From Cytobacillus kochii (GTDB lineage Bacteria > Bacillota > Bacilli > Bacillales > Cytobacillaceae): DNA of 64,000 nucleotides. This document shows, in pieces, positions 8,253-15,659 of this stretch. A program made the translations under genes and the position numbers. Location of the stretch: NCBI RefSeq assembly GCF_020171845.1, contig NZ_JAIVAM010000003.1, positions 1-64,000 on the forward strand, read 5' to 3'. Every line of letters starts with the position of its first letter. Positions within the stretch are counted from its first letter, which is position 1. The notes under the pieces were generated by a model. That model did no database searches and was not told where the DNA came from. It saw only the letters and a list, made by a program, of their open reading frames with translations.

Positions 8253-8294
8253 AAAGACGAACGATAACAAGATATCTTGATGTCGTTCGTCTTT
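8253..8294 (+). terminator. terminator after the alcohol dehydrogenase
   Basis: AAAGACGAACGA (8253-8264) pairs with TCGTTCGTCTTT (8283-8294); an inner CAAGATATCTTG palindrome extends the structure. It may also serve the pseudogene on the other strand. Confidence 0.7.
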
Positions 8295-8329
8295 ATTTGT
8301 TCGCTAAAACCTATGCCCTGAATTTTTCT

Positions 8330-8735
8330 TTATAAATCCCGATTTTTGCTTTTCATCATTTTACTGTATTCTTCCATATATACCTTTTCTGAATCTGACG
8401 CTCTATTAGATGAGTTTGAATTTATCGCACGATGCCATAATGGATAGATAGGCTCAAGTGCCGTTAAGTCCATGATTTGTCTAATATCGTCATCCGTTAA
8501 TTTTAAATGATACAATATTTTCATGCAGCTGGTCTTTATTTCTCGCAGCTAATACGATTGAATCTACATTTGGTCTATAGCCGTAGCATAAGTTATAATC
8601 CTGCCCTTTAGGATAGGCACTGATGACGTCAATATACTTCAAACGCTTGTGACCAAATCCCCTGGCTACAATGAGAACCTCGTGAGAGTTACTGTGATAA
8701 TTATGATAATTAACAACAACCCCGCGCCTGCACCA
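8330..8735 (-). pseudogene. aldo/keto reductase, truncated and frameshifted
   Basis: On the minus strand one frame gives a stretch ending YRPNVDSIVLAARNKDQLHENI. The frame then shifts near 8516 and continues as LYHLKLTDDDIRQIMDLTA down to the TAA before 8330. Joined, this matches the C-terminal end of aldo/keto reductases, where a SIV-GARN-EQL-ENI segment precedes KLTDDEL. The N-terminal barrel with the catalytic Tyr/Lys is missing. A MerR-type promoter points into it from 8870-8920, so it was probably once expressed divergently from the regulator gene. Exact 5' limit uncertain. Confidence 0.65.
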
Positions 8736-8886
8736 AATCAGTTATTTTGTGCTAAAAAAATGTATTGACCGATCTTCGTGACCCAATCCATTTTATATAA
8801 CACTTGTACTAGATTAAACTAAGAACTCAAGTTAAAATAGCTTCTATTCATTTCAATCCTTGCTTTTTTCTCTTACATAATCCAGT

Positions 8887-8917
8887 TTAAATCTTATAGT
8901 TAACTGTAGGTCAAATG
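8887..8917 (-). promoter_or_regulatory. MerR-type promoter/operator facing the reductase pseudogene
   Basis: On the minus strand TTGACC, a 19-bp spacer, then TAAACT. The spacer contains TACAGTTAACTATAAG, with the same GTTAAC centre as the alcohol dehydrogenase operator. The gene it would drive is broken. Confidence 0.5.
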
Positions 8918-8961
8918 GTACGTTTATTCTTTTTACCCCAATTTCTAATTAACAGATGACT

Positions 8962-8990
8962 TTGCCAATCAACAAATATCGTGATATAAT
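8962..8990 (+). promoter_or_regulatory. sigma-A promoter of the MerR gene
   Basis: TTGCCA (8962-8967), a 17-bp spacer and a perfect TATAAT (8985-8990). Transcription should start near 8997. Confidence 0.65.
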
Positions 8991-9003
8991 TTCCTTCATT
9001 TCT

Positions 9004-9013
9004 AGAGTTAACT
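9004..9013. promoter_or_regulatory. GTTAAC operator before the MerR gene
   Basis: AGAGTTAACT is identical to the core in the alcohol dehydrogenase promoter (7054-7063). It falls just downstream of the predicted start of transcription, consistent with negative autoregulation. Confidence 0.5.
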
Positions 9014-9051
9014 CGAAGTCTATATCGTAAAAAAAGAAAAGGGGAGTAATA

Positions 9052-9465
9052 ATGAAGACATATTCTATCAGCGAGGTTGCTAAAGAATTGAATCTAACCG
9101 CATATACCCTGCGCTACTACGACAAAGAAGGACTTATGCCATTTATAGAACGTACTGCTAGGGGAACAAGGCTTTTTAAAGAATCCGATATCGACGCTTT
9201 AAAAATAATTGAATGTTTAAAAGCCACCGGAATGCCTATTAAAGAAATAAAAAATTTTATTGATTGGTGTTCTGAAGGAGATTCCACCTTGCAACAAAGA
9301 TTTGACATGTTTATGGAACGAAAAGCTATAGTGGAATCACAACTAGAGGAATTAAACAAGACAATGGAACTCATCAAGCATAAATGTTGGTATTACAAAA
9401 CAGCTTTGGATTCCGGAACTGAAGATATTCATAAAAATAATAAAATAGAAATTCCTTTTAACTAA
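9052..9465 (+). CDS. MerR-family transcriptional regulator (AdhR/NmlR-like)
   Basis: A 137-residue regulator: MerR winged helix at the N-terminus (SISEVAKELNLTAYTLRYYDKEGLMP), a central helix, and a dimerisation coiled coil at about 85-112. Cys55 in IIECLKATGMP aligns with Cys52 of B. subtilis AdhR, the residue that senses aldehydes and other electrophiles; two further Cys (in FIDWCSEG and KHKCWYY) are present. An AAGGGGAG site precedes the ATG. I infer that it controls the alcohol dehydrogenase, the divergent reductase pseudogene and itself, based on the shared GTTAAC sites. Confidence 0.8.
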   Translation: MKTYSISEVAKELNLTAYTLRYYDKEGLMPFIERTARGTRLFKESDIDALKIIECLKATGMPIKEIKNFIDWCSEGDSTLQQRFDMFMERKAIVESQLEELNKTMELIKHKCWYYKTALDSGTEDIHKNNKIEIPFN

Positions 9466-9590
9466 ATATAGTTCTAAGACAAAGTCATTCTGTAAGTTCT
9501 TTTATTCCTTGTGAACCGTCAAGTACGATGTTCGGGGATTTGAAGAATGAGTAATAATATGAAGCAAACGGGCCTTTTTCTATTCATATT

Positions 9591-9613
9591 TTTGGGACCA
9601 ACTTGGTCCCAAA
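9591..9613. repeat. 23-bp perfect palindrome
   Basis: TTTGGGACCAA (9591-9601), a central C, then TTGGTCCCAAA (9603-9613). It lies between the 3' ends of the MerR gene and rpsD. There is no T tract after it, so it is not a plain terminator. Function unknown. Confidence 0.7.
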
Positions 9614-9658
9614 TCAGTGCATTATCTTGGCCTGTATTGCAAAGTAAATAAAAACGAA

Positions 9659-9700
9659 AAAACCCCTGAAATATTGATTTAACAACATTTCAAGGGTTTT
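9659..9700 (-). terminator. terminator after rpsD
   Basis: On the minus strand AAAACCCTTGAAAT pairs with ATTTCAGGGGTTTT, followed by further T residues. A second 9-bp stem, ATTAGCATT/AATGCTAAT (9701-9727), lies between it and the rpsD stop. Confidence 0.75.
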
Positions 9701-9728
9701 ATTAGCATTAAAATGCTTAATGCTAATA

Positions 9729-10331
9729 TTAACGAGAGTAGAACTCAACGATAAGAGATTCGTTAATTTCTGCTGGAAGTTCAGAACGCTCTGGTAAACG
9801 AGTGAAAGAACCTTCAAGTTTATCTGCATCGAAAGATACGAAATCAGGAACAAAGTTGCTAACTTCAACTGCTTCTTTCACGATATCTAGGTTACGAGAT
9901 TTTTCGCGAAGAGTAATTGTTTGACCTGGTTGCATGCGGTAAGAAGGGATATCTACACGCTTGCCATCAACTAAGATGTGACCATGGTTCACAAGTTGAC
10001 GAGCTTGACGACGAGTACGAGATAAACCTAGACGATAAACAACGTTGTCTAAACGAGATTCTAAAAGAATCATGAAGTTTTCACCGTGTTTACCAGTCAT
10101 TTTACCAGCTTTATCGAATAAGTTACGGAATTGGCGTTCGTTTACACCATACATGTGACGAAGCTTTTGCTTCTCTTGTAATTGTAATCCGTACTCAGAT
10201 AATTTTTTACGTTGGTTAGGACCATGTTGTCCAGGAGCGTAAGGACGCTTTTCTAATTCTTTACCAGTGCCGCTTAGAGAAATACCAAGACGACGAGATA
10301 ATTTCCAGCTTGGGCCAGTATAACGAGCCAT
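9729..10331 (-). CDS. rpsD: 30S ribosomal protein S4
   Basis: Full-length S4 of 200 residues, starting [16 protein letters not shown] and carrying the S4 RNA-binding domain ([33 protein letters not shown], about 94-126). S4 is a primary 16S rRNA binder that nucleates the 5' domain of the small subunit. This is the Cys-free form, without the zinc motif found in some S4 paralogues. It is transcribed alone, with a GGAGGAG site and a leader of about 190 bases upstream. In Bacillus, S4 represses its own translation through the leader; the long leader here fits that. Confidence 0.98.
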   Translation of the reverse strand: MARYTGPSWKLSRRLGISLSGTGKELEKRPYAPGQHGPNQRKKLSEYGLQLQEKQKLRHMYGVNERQFRNLFDKAGKMTGKHGENFMILLESRLDNVVYRLGLSRTRRQARQLVNHGHILVDGKRVDIPSYRMQPGQTITLREKSRNLDIVKEAVEVSNFVPDFVSFDADKLEGSFTRLPERSELPAEINESLIVEFYSR

Positions 10332-10525
10332 AATATGACTCCTCCTTTTTGTTTTTATTTGGGTAAAATAAAAACAGTTGTGGTCATCTTTACGAACATT
10401 TTGTTTTCAAGTATCTTCGCCCTCGCAGCAGAGGGTTACACAATACCCCATCAACAAAGATTGTTAGAGGAACAAAATGAAACATTAAAGTACACACAAA
10501 AGCTGCGATATTTTACACAAAGACT
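10332..10525 (-). promoter_or_regulatory. rpsD leader, probable S4 autoregulatory region
   Basis: About 190 bases lie between the promoter and the rpsD ATG. They contain the hairpin CCCTC-TGCTGC-GAGGG and further AU-rich pairing, and end in AAAAGGAGGAG. In B. subtilis rpsD is under autogenous control at its leader; I infer the same here but did not fold the RNA. Confidence 0.5.
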
Positions 10526-10555
10526 ATTATACAATCTTTATTGATTAGAAGTCAA
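10526..10555 (-). promoter_or_regulatory. sigma-A promoter of rpsD
   Basis: On the minus strand TTGACT and a perfect TATAAT separated by 18 bp. A strong promoter, as expected for a ribosomal protein gene. Confidence 0.7.
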
Positions 10556-10674
10556 TGTTTTACTGAGTGTAATATGTAGTCAATCAGTAATCTCTGATGT
10601 CGAGGTTGTAAGTTGAAAACAATTAATGAAAATGAGTCAATTCCTTATGAATATAGTAAAAACTATCATAAAGA

Positions 10675-10705
10675 TTGATTGATATTGTAAAATATATGAT
10701 ATAAT
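10675..10705 (+). promoter_or_regulatory. promoter of the GGDEF gene
   Basis: TTGATT with a perfect TATAAT at 10700-10705, preceded by TG (extended -10). The spacer is 19 bp. It lies 250 bp before the ATG, so the leader is long. Confidence 0.5.
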
Positions 10706-10795
10706 ATAGTTCTAAAGTATCTGTTTTGAAGTAGGTTAAAAGAACTATAGTATAGAAAAAAATAGCTAAGTGTAATAATAAATATATTTAAGTGC

Positions 10796-10839
10796 GATTA
10801 TCTTTTTATGTCATTTGTTAAGTCATAAAAATGATAATC
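10796..10839 (+). repeat. leader hairpin upstream of the GGDEF gene
   Basis: GATTATCTTTTTATG (10796-10810) pairs with CATAAAAATGATAATC (10824-10839) with a single bulged base and a 13-base loop. It falls inside the predicted 5' untranslated region. It is AT rich and lacks a T tract, so its role is unclear. Confidence 0.55.
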
Positions 10840-10955
10840 CCCATACCATTTAAGAGACGATTAATTATGTCTGTTTTATACATCTGGATTTAGTACATAT
10901 TCTATCTAAAATGTGGGTGATAAACAAACCACTTTTGAATATAGGTGATATAACT

Positions 10956-12812
10956 ATGGATAAGGAAAAAGAAGTAAAAGCGTTACTAGAAATAAAAAGT
11001 AAAATATTAGACCTTATATATAAAGGAAACACTTCTAAGAATCAATTTGATGATTTTGTTAAAGAAGTTGCTACTAGTTTAGGATGTATAGCAGCAGGAT
11101 TTTATTTCGTAAATGAGTGGAGAAAGGCATATGTCATTGAAGGGGAATACCATGCTGAGTTATTGTCTTTACCTGCTATTATTCCTATAGATGAGGTTTA
11201 TCGTGAAAATCATCCTTTGTATGTTAATAAAAAACAGGGAGCTTATTCGAGTAAAGATGGACGCTTACTCATCTTCTTCCTTCAGCGGTTAGATGGCTTA
11301 CCAGAGTATTTGGTTTTGCTAAGGGAGGATCAACAATTTATGTTGAGCCAACCATTTATGAATGAGCTTACAGATGTCTTGAGTTCCTATATGTTATTGA
11401 AAGGTAAAATAAATGAGCTTTACGATGAAAAACTGCATTACACGGAATTGTTCGCATTTGTCGAACGTTTTAGTTTCCATAGAATATTAAAATTGGACGT
11501 ATTATTAAGTGAAATGTTAAAAATTCTGGATAGGCTCTATCCTTCATTTCAATATTATTTATTGTTGACACATGATTATGAAGAAATCAATCAATTACCA
11601 GTGAGGGATCTAGATTATCAGGAGGAAAACAGTCTCGCACTTGAAGCGTATGTATCAGGGGAAGTGACAATAGAACAAACATCAACCGACATTGTTCTAT
11701 ATGCTCCTTTTTTAGGAAGCCAGGGGGTATATGGTGTTCTCCAAGTGATTACTAAAGGGATATATGCCATTCCTAAAGCAGATCAAAAGTATTTTGGTTT
11801 AATTGCGAAAATGACAGGAGCAATTATTGAAAATATTCAATTACATCAACAATCACAACAATTAATTGGTGATTTGCAATTTATAAACGAAACATCACAG
11901 CAATTAAATGCTGATCTGCGTTTTACAGAGACGATTCATTTTATGACAGAACAAATAAAGAAATCATTTCACGCAGAAGAAGTGGGTTTTTTCTTGTCTC
12001 AAGATGGTGAAAAATGGACTCCATTAAGTGGTAGCACCAGTTTCTTCTTTGCAAAAAAATCGAAAGCCTTTGTAACATATGTGCAAAAACTGATGTTAGA
12101 GAAGAAAGATGCCCTCTTTATTGGCGATTTAACGATTCCCCATATGAAAGCTAGTTACCGTTCTCTTATGGCCGTACCTATGGGAAACTTAGGGGATATG
12201 TGGGGGTTTGTCGTGATTTTGCACCCTATGCCTTATTACTTTCCGTTTGATTCATTTAAATTACTCCAAGCATTAATTCATCATACAACGCTTGCATTTA
12301 AGAATTCGTTATTAAGAGAGGAATTAGAAAAGTTAGTCGTAACCGATCACTTAACGCAACTTTTTTCACGAAGTTATTTGGATAATCAAGTGGAACAATC
12401 ACTAAAAAGTGATGAAAAAGGTGTTTTAATATTAATCGATATTGATGATTTTAAAATGATTAATGATGAATATGGTCATCAAGTCGGTGACGATATCCTT
12501 ATTCAAGTGGCAGATATCATCATTCATCATATTAGAGTGGGTGATGTGGGCGCAAGATGGGGAGGAGAGGAACTGGCGATTTATCTTCCAAATGTAGATG
12601 CGAAGATCGGTGTTTCAATCGCTAGAAGATTAAAGGAAAAAGTGAGTCGATTAACGAGTCCAAATGTGAGTATTTCATGTGGTGTTTCACATTGGAAAGC
12701 TAATGAAGATGAGAGCTATGCAACCTTATTTCACCGTGCTGATGTAGCATTATATGAAGCGAAAAATGCAGGGAAAAATAAAGTTGTTTTTTTAGAAAAA
12801 GATAGAGACTAA
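10956..12812 (+). CDS. ytrP: GAF-GGDEF diguanylate cyclase (YtrP/DgcW-like)
   Basis: A 618-residue protein from the ATG at 10956, which has AGGTG eight bases upstream; an in-frame ATG at 10911 lacks a site. The N-terminal 450 residues look like GAF-type sensory modules without membrane segments. A C-terminal GGDEF domain begins at VVTDHLTQLFSRSYLD and carries the active-site motif GGEEL at 536-540, with DIDDFKMINDEYGHQVGD and ADVALYEAKNAGKN, so it should make cyclic di-GMP from two GTP. No RxxD inhibitory site lies immediately before GGEEL. Position next to rpsD and msrC matches B. subtilis ytrP. Its signal is unknown. Confidence 0.85.
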   Translation: MDKEKEVKALLEIKSKILDLIYKGNTSKNQFDDFVKEVATSLGCIAAGFYFVNEWRKAYVIEGEYHAELLSLPAIIPIDEVYRENHPLYVNKKQGAYSSKDGRLLIFFLQRLDGLPEYLVLLREDQQFMLSQPFMNELTDVLSSYMLLKGKINELYDEKLHYTELFAFVERFSFHRILKLDVLLSEMLKILDRLYPSFQYYLLLTHDYEEINQLPVRDLDYQEENSLALEAYVSGEVTIEQTSTDIVLYAPFLGSQGVYGVLQVITKGIYAIPKADQKYFGLIAKMTGAIIENIQLHQQSQQLIGDLQFINETSQQLNADLRFTETIHFMTEQIKKSFHAEEVGFFLSQDGEKWTPLSGSTSFFFAKKSKAFVTYVQKLMLEKKDALFIGDLTIPHMKASYRSLMAVPMGNLGDMWGFVVILHPMPYYFPFDSFKLLQALIHHTTLAFKNSLLREELEKLVVTDHLTQLFSRSYLDNQVEQSLKSDEKGVLILIDIDDFKMINDEYGHQVGDDILIQVADIIIHHIRVGDVGARWGGEELAIYLPNVDAKIGVSIARRLKEKVSRLTSPNVSISCGVSHWKANEDESYATLFHRADVALYEAKNAGKNKVVFLEKDRD

Positions 12813-13070
12813 GAGGTTGGTTAGTTTAGTTGGATAGAAATTAAATAGATGGGTTTTAGAATGAGAACTTTTAAGTCCAAATTGGCTACTTATCGTTCAC
12901 AAACGCCCAATCCTATTTAGTTAATGCCACTTATACCAGCCTCTTTGTTTAATTAGACAACCATAAATAATAATAATCGTTGAAAATTCTTGCGTTGTAT
13001 CATATTCTGAATTATATAAATATTTTTTATATTTATACGGTGATACGATAATGTTTTTTTGTTTTTATTA

Positions 13071-13086
13071 TTGTAAGCGTTTTCAA
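13071..13086 (+). promoter_or_regulatory. cre site (CcpA operator)
   Basis: TTGTAAGCGTTTTCAA fits every position of the catabolite-responsive element consensus WTGNAANCGNWNNCWW. It lies about 25 bp before the TTG start of the methionine gamma-lyase-like gene, where bound CcpA would block transcription. Confidence 0.75.
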
Positions 13087-13110
13087 TTTATAATTCTGGA
13101 GGAGATATCC

Positions 13111-14298
13111 TTGGAAGGTAAAGAGAAAAGAATAGAGACCAAATGTATTCACTCTGGTTATGATAGTCAAGTATATAACGGCAGTTTAATACCACCTTTA
13201 TTTCAAACAGCTACATTTACATTTTCAAGTGCAGAGGAAGGTGCTCGCAGGATTGCCTCTGAAGAAGCAGGGTATGTTTATTCACGTTTAGGTAACCCGA
13301 CTGTTGAGATCTTAGAAAAACGAATGGCAGAATTAGAAGGGGCAGAAGTGGCATTAGCATTTGGATCTGGAATGGCAGCTGTTTCATCTGTGTTAATGAC
13401 ATTAACGAAAGCGGGAGATCATATTTTATGCTCACAAGGAGTATATGGATGCACATATGGTCTATTGCATTTATTAGAAGAAAAATACCAGATTTCACAT
13501 CAGTTTTCTACTATGAGCTCTAGAGAAGAGTTAATGAGTTGTATTACACCAGAAACCACTTGTATTTACATTGAAACACCGATTAATCCCACGCTTGATA
13601 TTGTTGATCTTGAAATGGTCGCAGCAATAGGTAAAGAAAAACAAATCCCTGTTGTAGTAGATAACACCTTTTGTTCCCCTTATTTGCAAAACCCAATTTC
13701 CTTTGGGTGTGATATTGTTATCCATAGTGCAACAAAGTATTTATGTGGACATGGAGATGTCATTGCTGGCATTGTGGCTGGTAAAAAAGTGTGGATGGAC
13801 GACATCGCGAGACAAACAAGAAAGGATATAGGTGGTATTATATCTCCCTTTGATGCTTGGCTCTTATTAAGAGGTATCAAGACATTAGCTATTCGATTAG
13901 ACCGACACAGCCAACAAGCTGCTATTCTTGCCGAATTTTTACGAAATCATGAAAAAATTGAGCAGGTTTATTACCCAGGTTTTGCTGATCACCCACAAGC
14001 TAAGATTATCGCAAAACAAATGAAGCAACCTGGGGGGCTTATTTCTTTTAAAATTAAAGGAGGACAAAAAGAAGCACAGGCATTGATGAATCATCTAAGT
14101 CTTATTAAAGTGGCTGTGAGTTTAGGTGATGCAGAAACTTTAATTCAACATCCGGCAACGATGACACATGCTGTCGTACCTAAAGAAGAGAGAGAAAAAA
14201 TGGGGATTGAAGATAATTTATTACGGCTTTCAGTGGGATTAGAAGCATTCGAAGATATTAAAGCAGATCTCTCTGAAGCGTTATATCAATTGAAATAA
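13111..14298 (+). CDS. PLP-dependent gamma-lyase, probable methionine gamma-lyase
   Basis: Cys/Met metabolism PLP enzyme of 395 residues from the TTG at 13111, which follows GGAGGA by 7 bases; longer frames have no ribosome site. Lys209 in HSATKYLCGHGD is the PLP lysine. Cys114 in VYGCTY matches the active-site Cys that marks methionine gamma-lyases (L-methionine to methanethiol, 2-oxobutyrate and ammonia) rather than cystathionine enzymes. Cystathionine gamma-lyase or O-acetylhomoserine sulfhydrylase cannot be excluded. It is a single-gene unit with a cre site before it, so I expect glucose repression, consistent with a catabolic enzyme. Confidence 0.8.
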   Translation: MEGKEKRIETKCIHSGYDSQVYNGSLIPPLFQTATFTFSSAEEGARRIASEEAGYVYSRLGNPTVEILEKRMAELEGAEVALAFGSGMAAVSSVLMTLTKAGDHILCSQGVYGCTYGLLHLLEEKYQISHQFSTMSSREELMSCITPETTCIYIETPINPTLDIVDLEMVAAIGKEKQIPVVVDNTFCSPYLQNPISFGCDIVIHSATKYLCGHGDVIAGIVAGKKVWMDDIARQTRKDIGGIISPFDAWLLLRGIKTLAIRLDRHSQQAAILAEFLRNHEKIEQVYYPGFADHPQAKIIAKQMKQPGGLISFKIKGGQKEAQALMNHLSLIKVAVSLGDAETLIQHPATMTHAVVPKEEREKMGIEDNLLRLSVGLEAFEDIKADLSEALYQLK

Positions 14299-14311
14299 CA
14301 TCATCTAATCA

Positions 14312-14352
14312 AAATGCGAACAAATTTTATAGATCTCCATTTGTTCGCATTT
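14312..14352. terminator. bidirectional terminator
   Basis: AAATGCGAACAAA (14312-14324) and TTTGTTCGCATTT (14340-14352) form a 13-bp perfect stem between convergent genes. Confidence 0.8.
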
Positions 14353-14359
14353 CTTGAAA

Positions 14360-14842
14360 TTATAAGAACTTCACTAATTCTTTAACAAACGCTTCTAGCA
14401 TTTTTTCATCTATTTCATCGAAGCGGTTTTTTTCAGGAGAATCAATATCTAAGACACCTAATAATGTTCCATCTTTTACGATAGGAATGACAATTTCCGA
14501 TTGAGAAGCCGCATCACATGCGATATGGCCAGGAAAAGCATGGACATCTGCAATTCTTTGCGTTTCTTGTTTAGAAGCAGCAGTGCCGCAAACACCTCTA
14601 CCGACTGGAATCCTTACACATGCAGGCAATCCTTGAAATGGTCCGAGAACAAGTTCTCCCTCTTCCATTAAATAAAAGCCAACCCAATTTGTACGGTCTA
14701 AAAATTGATTTAATAAGGCAGAAGCATTACTTAAGTTGGCGATTGTATTTTTTTCACCTTCTAATAGTGCAGCAAGTTGCTTAATTACTAATTGATAATT
14801 TTCTTCTTTATTTCCTTGATAATTTTCGACGTTAAACATCAT
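14360..14842 (-). CDS. msrC: free methionine-(R)-sulfoxide reductase (GAF domain)
   Basis: A 160-residue single GAF-domain enzyme that reduces free L-methionine-(R)-sulfoxide. The three conserved Cys are present: Cys75 (GLPACVRIP), Cys85 (GRGVCGTAAS) and Cys109 (GHIACDAAS), the last two forming the catalytic/resolving pair. NWVGFYL and LGVLDIDSP are family signatures. The start may be either of two adjacent ATG codons. It is divergent from refZ, as in B. subtilis (ytsP). Placed next to a methionine-degrading enzyme, it adds to methionine salvage. Confidence 0.92.
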   Translation of the reverse strand: MMFNVENYQGNKEENYQLVIKQLAALLEGEKNTIANLSNASALLNQFLDRTNWVGFYLMEEGELVLGPFQGLPACVRIPVGRGVCGTAASKQETQRIADVHAFPGHIACDAASQSEIVIPIVKDGTLLGVLDIDSPEKNRFDEIDEKMLEAFVKELVKFL

Positions 14843-14906
14843 GCATCACCATGCTTTCTTTAAGTATTTAAGGTATTATGCCATAAAATAGGTTAAAAGG
14901 GGAGAC

Positions 14907-14917
14907 TTTGTCGACAA
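14907..14917 (+). promoter_or_regulatory. candidate Spo0A box upstream of refZ
   Basis: TTTGTCGACAA differs by one base from the Spo0A consensus TTTGTCGAA-A over its core. It lies 100 bp before refZ. B. subtilis refZ (yttP) is reported in the Spo0A regulon. Confidence 0.4.
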
Positions 14918-15017
14918 TTAATAAAAGGAAAATCTCTTTTATGCAAGAATAGATTTATTATAACAAGAACAGCGGATATTTGAACAAAAATCTTGTTATA
15001 GGGAGGCGAAAGAGCGC

Positions 15018-15659
15018 ATGAAAGAAAATGCTAAAGTGGCAATAATTGATGCAGCTATCTATCTCTTCAACCATAAAGGGTTTAATGGAACATCTGTTAG
15101 GGATATCGCCAGTAAAGCAAAAACAAATGTTGCTAATATATCCTATTATTTTGGTAATAAGAATGGTTTGCTAGAGCAATGTTTAACGGAATATTATGAA
15201 GCATATATTCAAGAAATTGAGAAAGGGTTTAATCTCTTAGACCGAGGATCGACCCATTCCCTAAAGGCCGTTGCTGAAAATATCCTTTATTTCCAATTTG
15301 AAAATGTGCAATTAACGAGACTGATTATTAGAGAAATGTCGATCGATTCGCAAATGGTTCGAGAAATTATGTCCACTTATTTAACAAAGGAGAAGTATTA
15401 TCTCAATAGAATCTTTGAACAAGGATTCAAGACGAAAGAATTCTACTTAAACACGACGGCGTATTTAATCCTACAATGGAAGAGTCTGCTTACTATGCCA
15501 TTTCTTAATACTCATTACTTAACAGAAGTACTTTACCTTGTTCCTCATGAAACTTATTTTGTGGAGAAATATGTACGTGAGACTCATGCTTGGATTGATC
15601 ATGTTGTTTGTAGAAAAGAGCCAAAAGAGCAGCAGGTGACATTATTAAATGTTTTGTAA
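15018..15659 (+). CDS. refZ: TetR-family DNA-binding protein RefZ
   Basis: A 213-residue TetR-type protein. The N-terminal helix-turn-helix reads AIIDAAIYLFNHKGFNGTSVRDIASKAKTNVANISYYFGNK; the rest is a helical dimerisation domain. In B. subtilis, RefZ (YttP) binds motifs around the origin during sporulation and inhibits FtsZ to help position the polar septum. Assignment rests on position between msrC and hisJ as well as on sequence. GGGAGGCG precedes the ATG. The 3' end overlaps convergent hisJ by 15 bases. Confidence 0.85.
   Translation: MKENAKVAIIDAAIYLFNHKGFNGTSVRDIASKAKTNVANISYYFGNKNGLLEQCLTEYYEAYIQEIEKGFNLLDRGSTHSLKAVAENILYFQFENVQLTRLIIREMSIDSQMVREIMSTYLTKEKYYLNRIFEQGFKTKEFYLNTTAYLILQWKSLLTMPFLNTHYLTEVLYLVPHETYFVEKYVRETHAWIDHVVCRKEPKEQQVTLLNVL

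Noticed and set aside
9500-9575. GAACCGTCAAGTACG-like segment recalling the end of group II introns
   Set aside because: Only a short resemblance; no reverse transcriptase, domain V hairpin or boundaries could be found.
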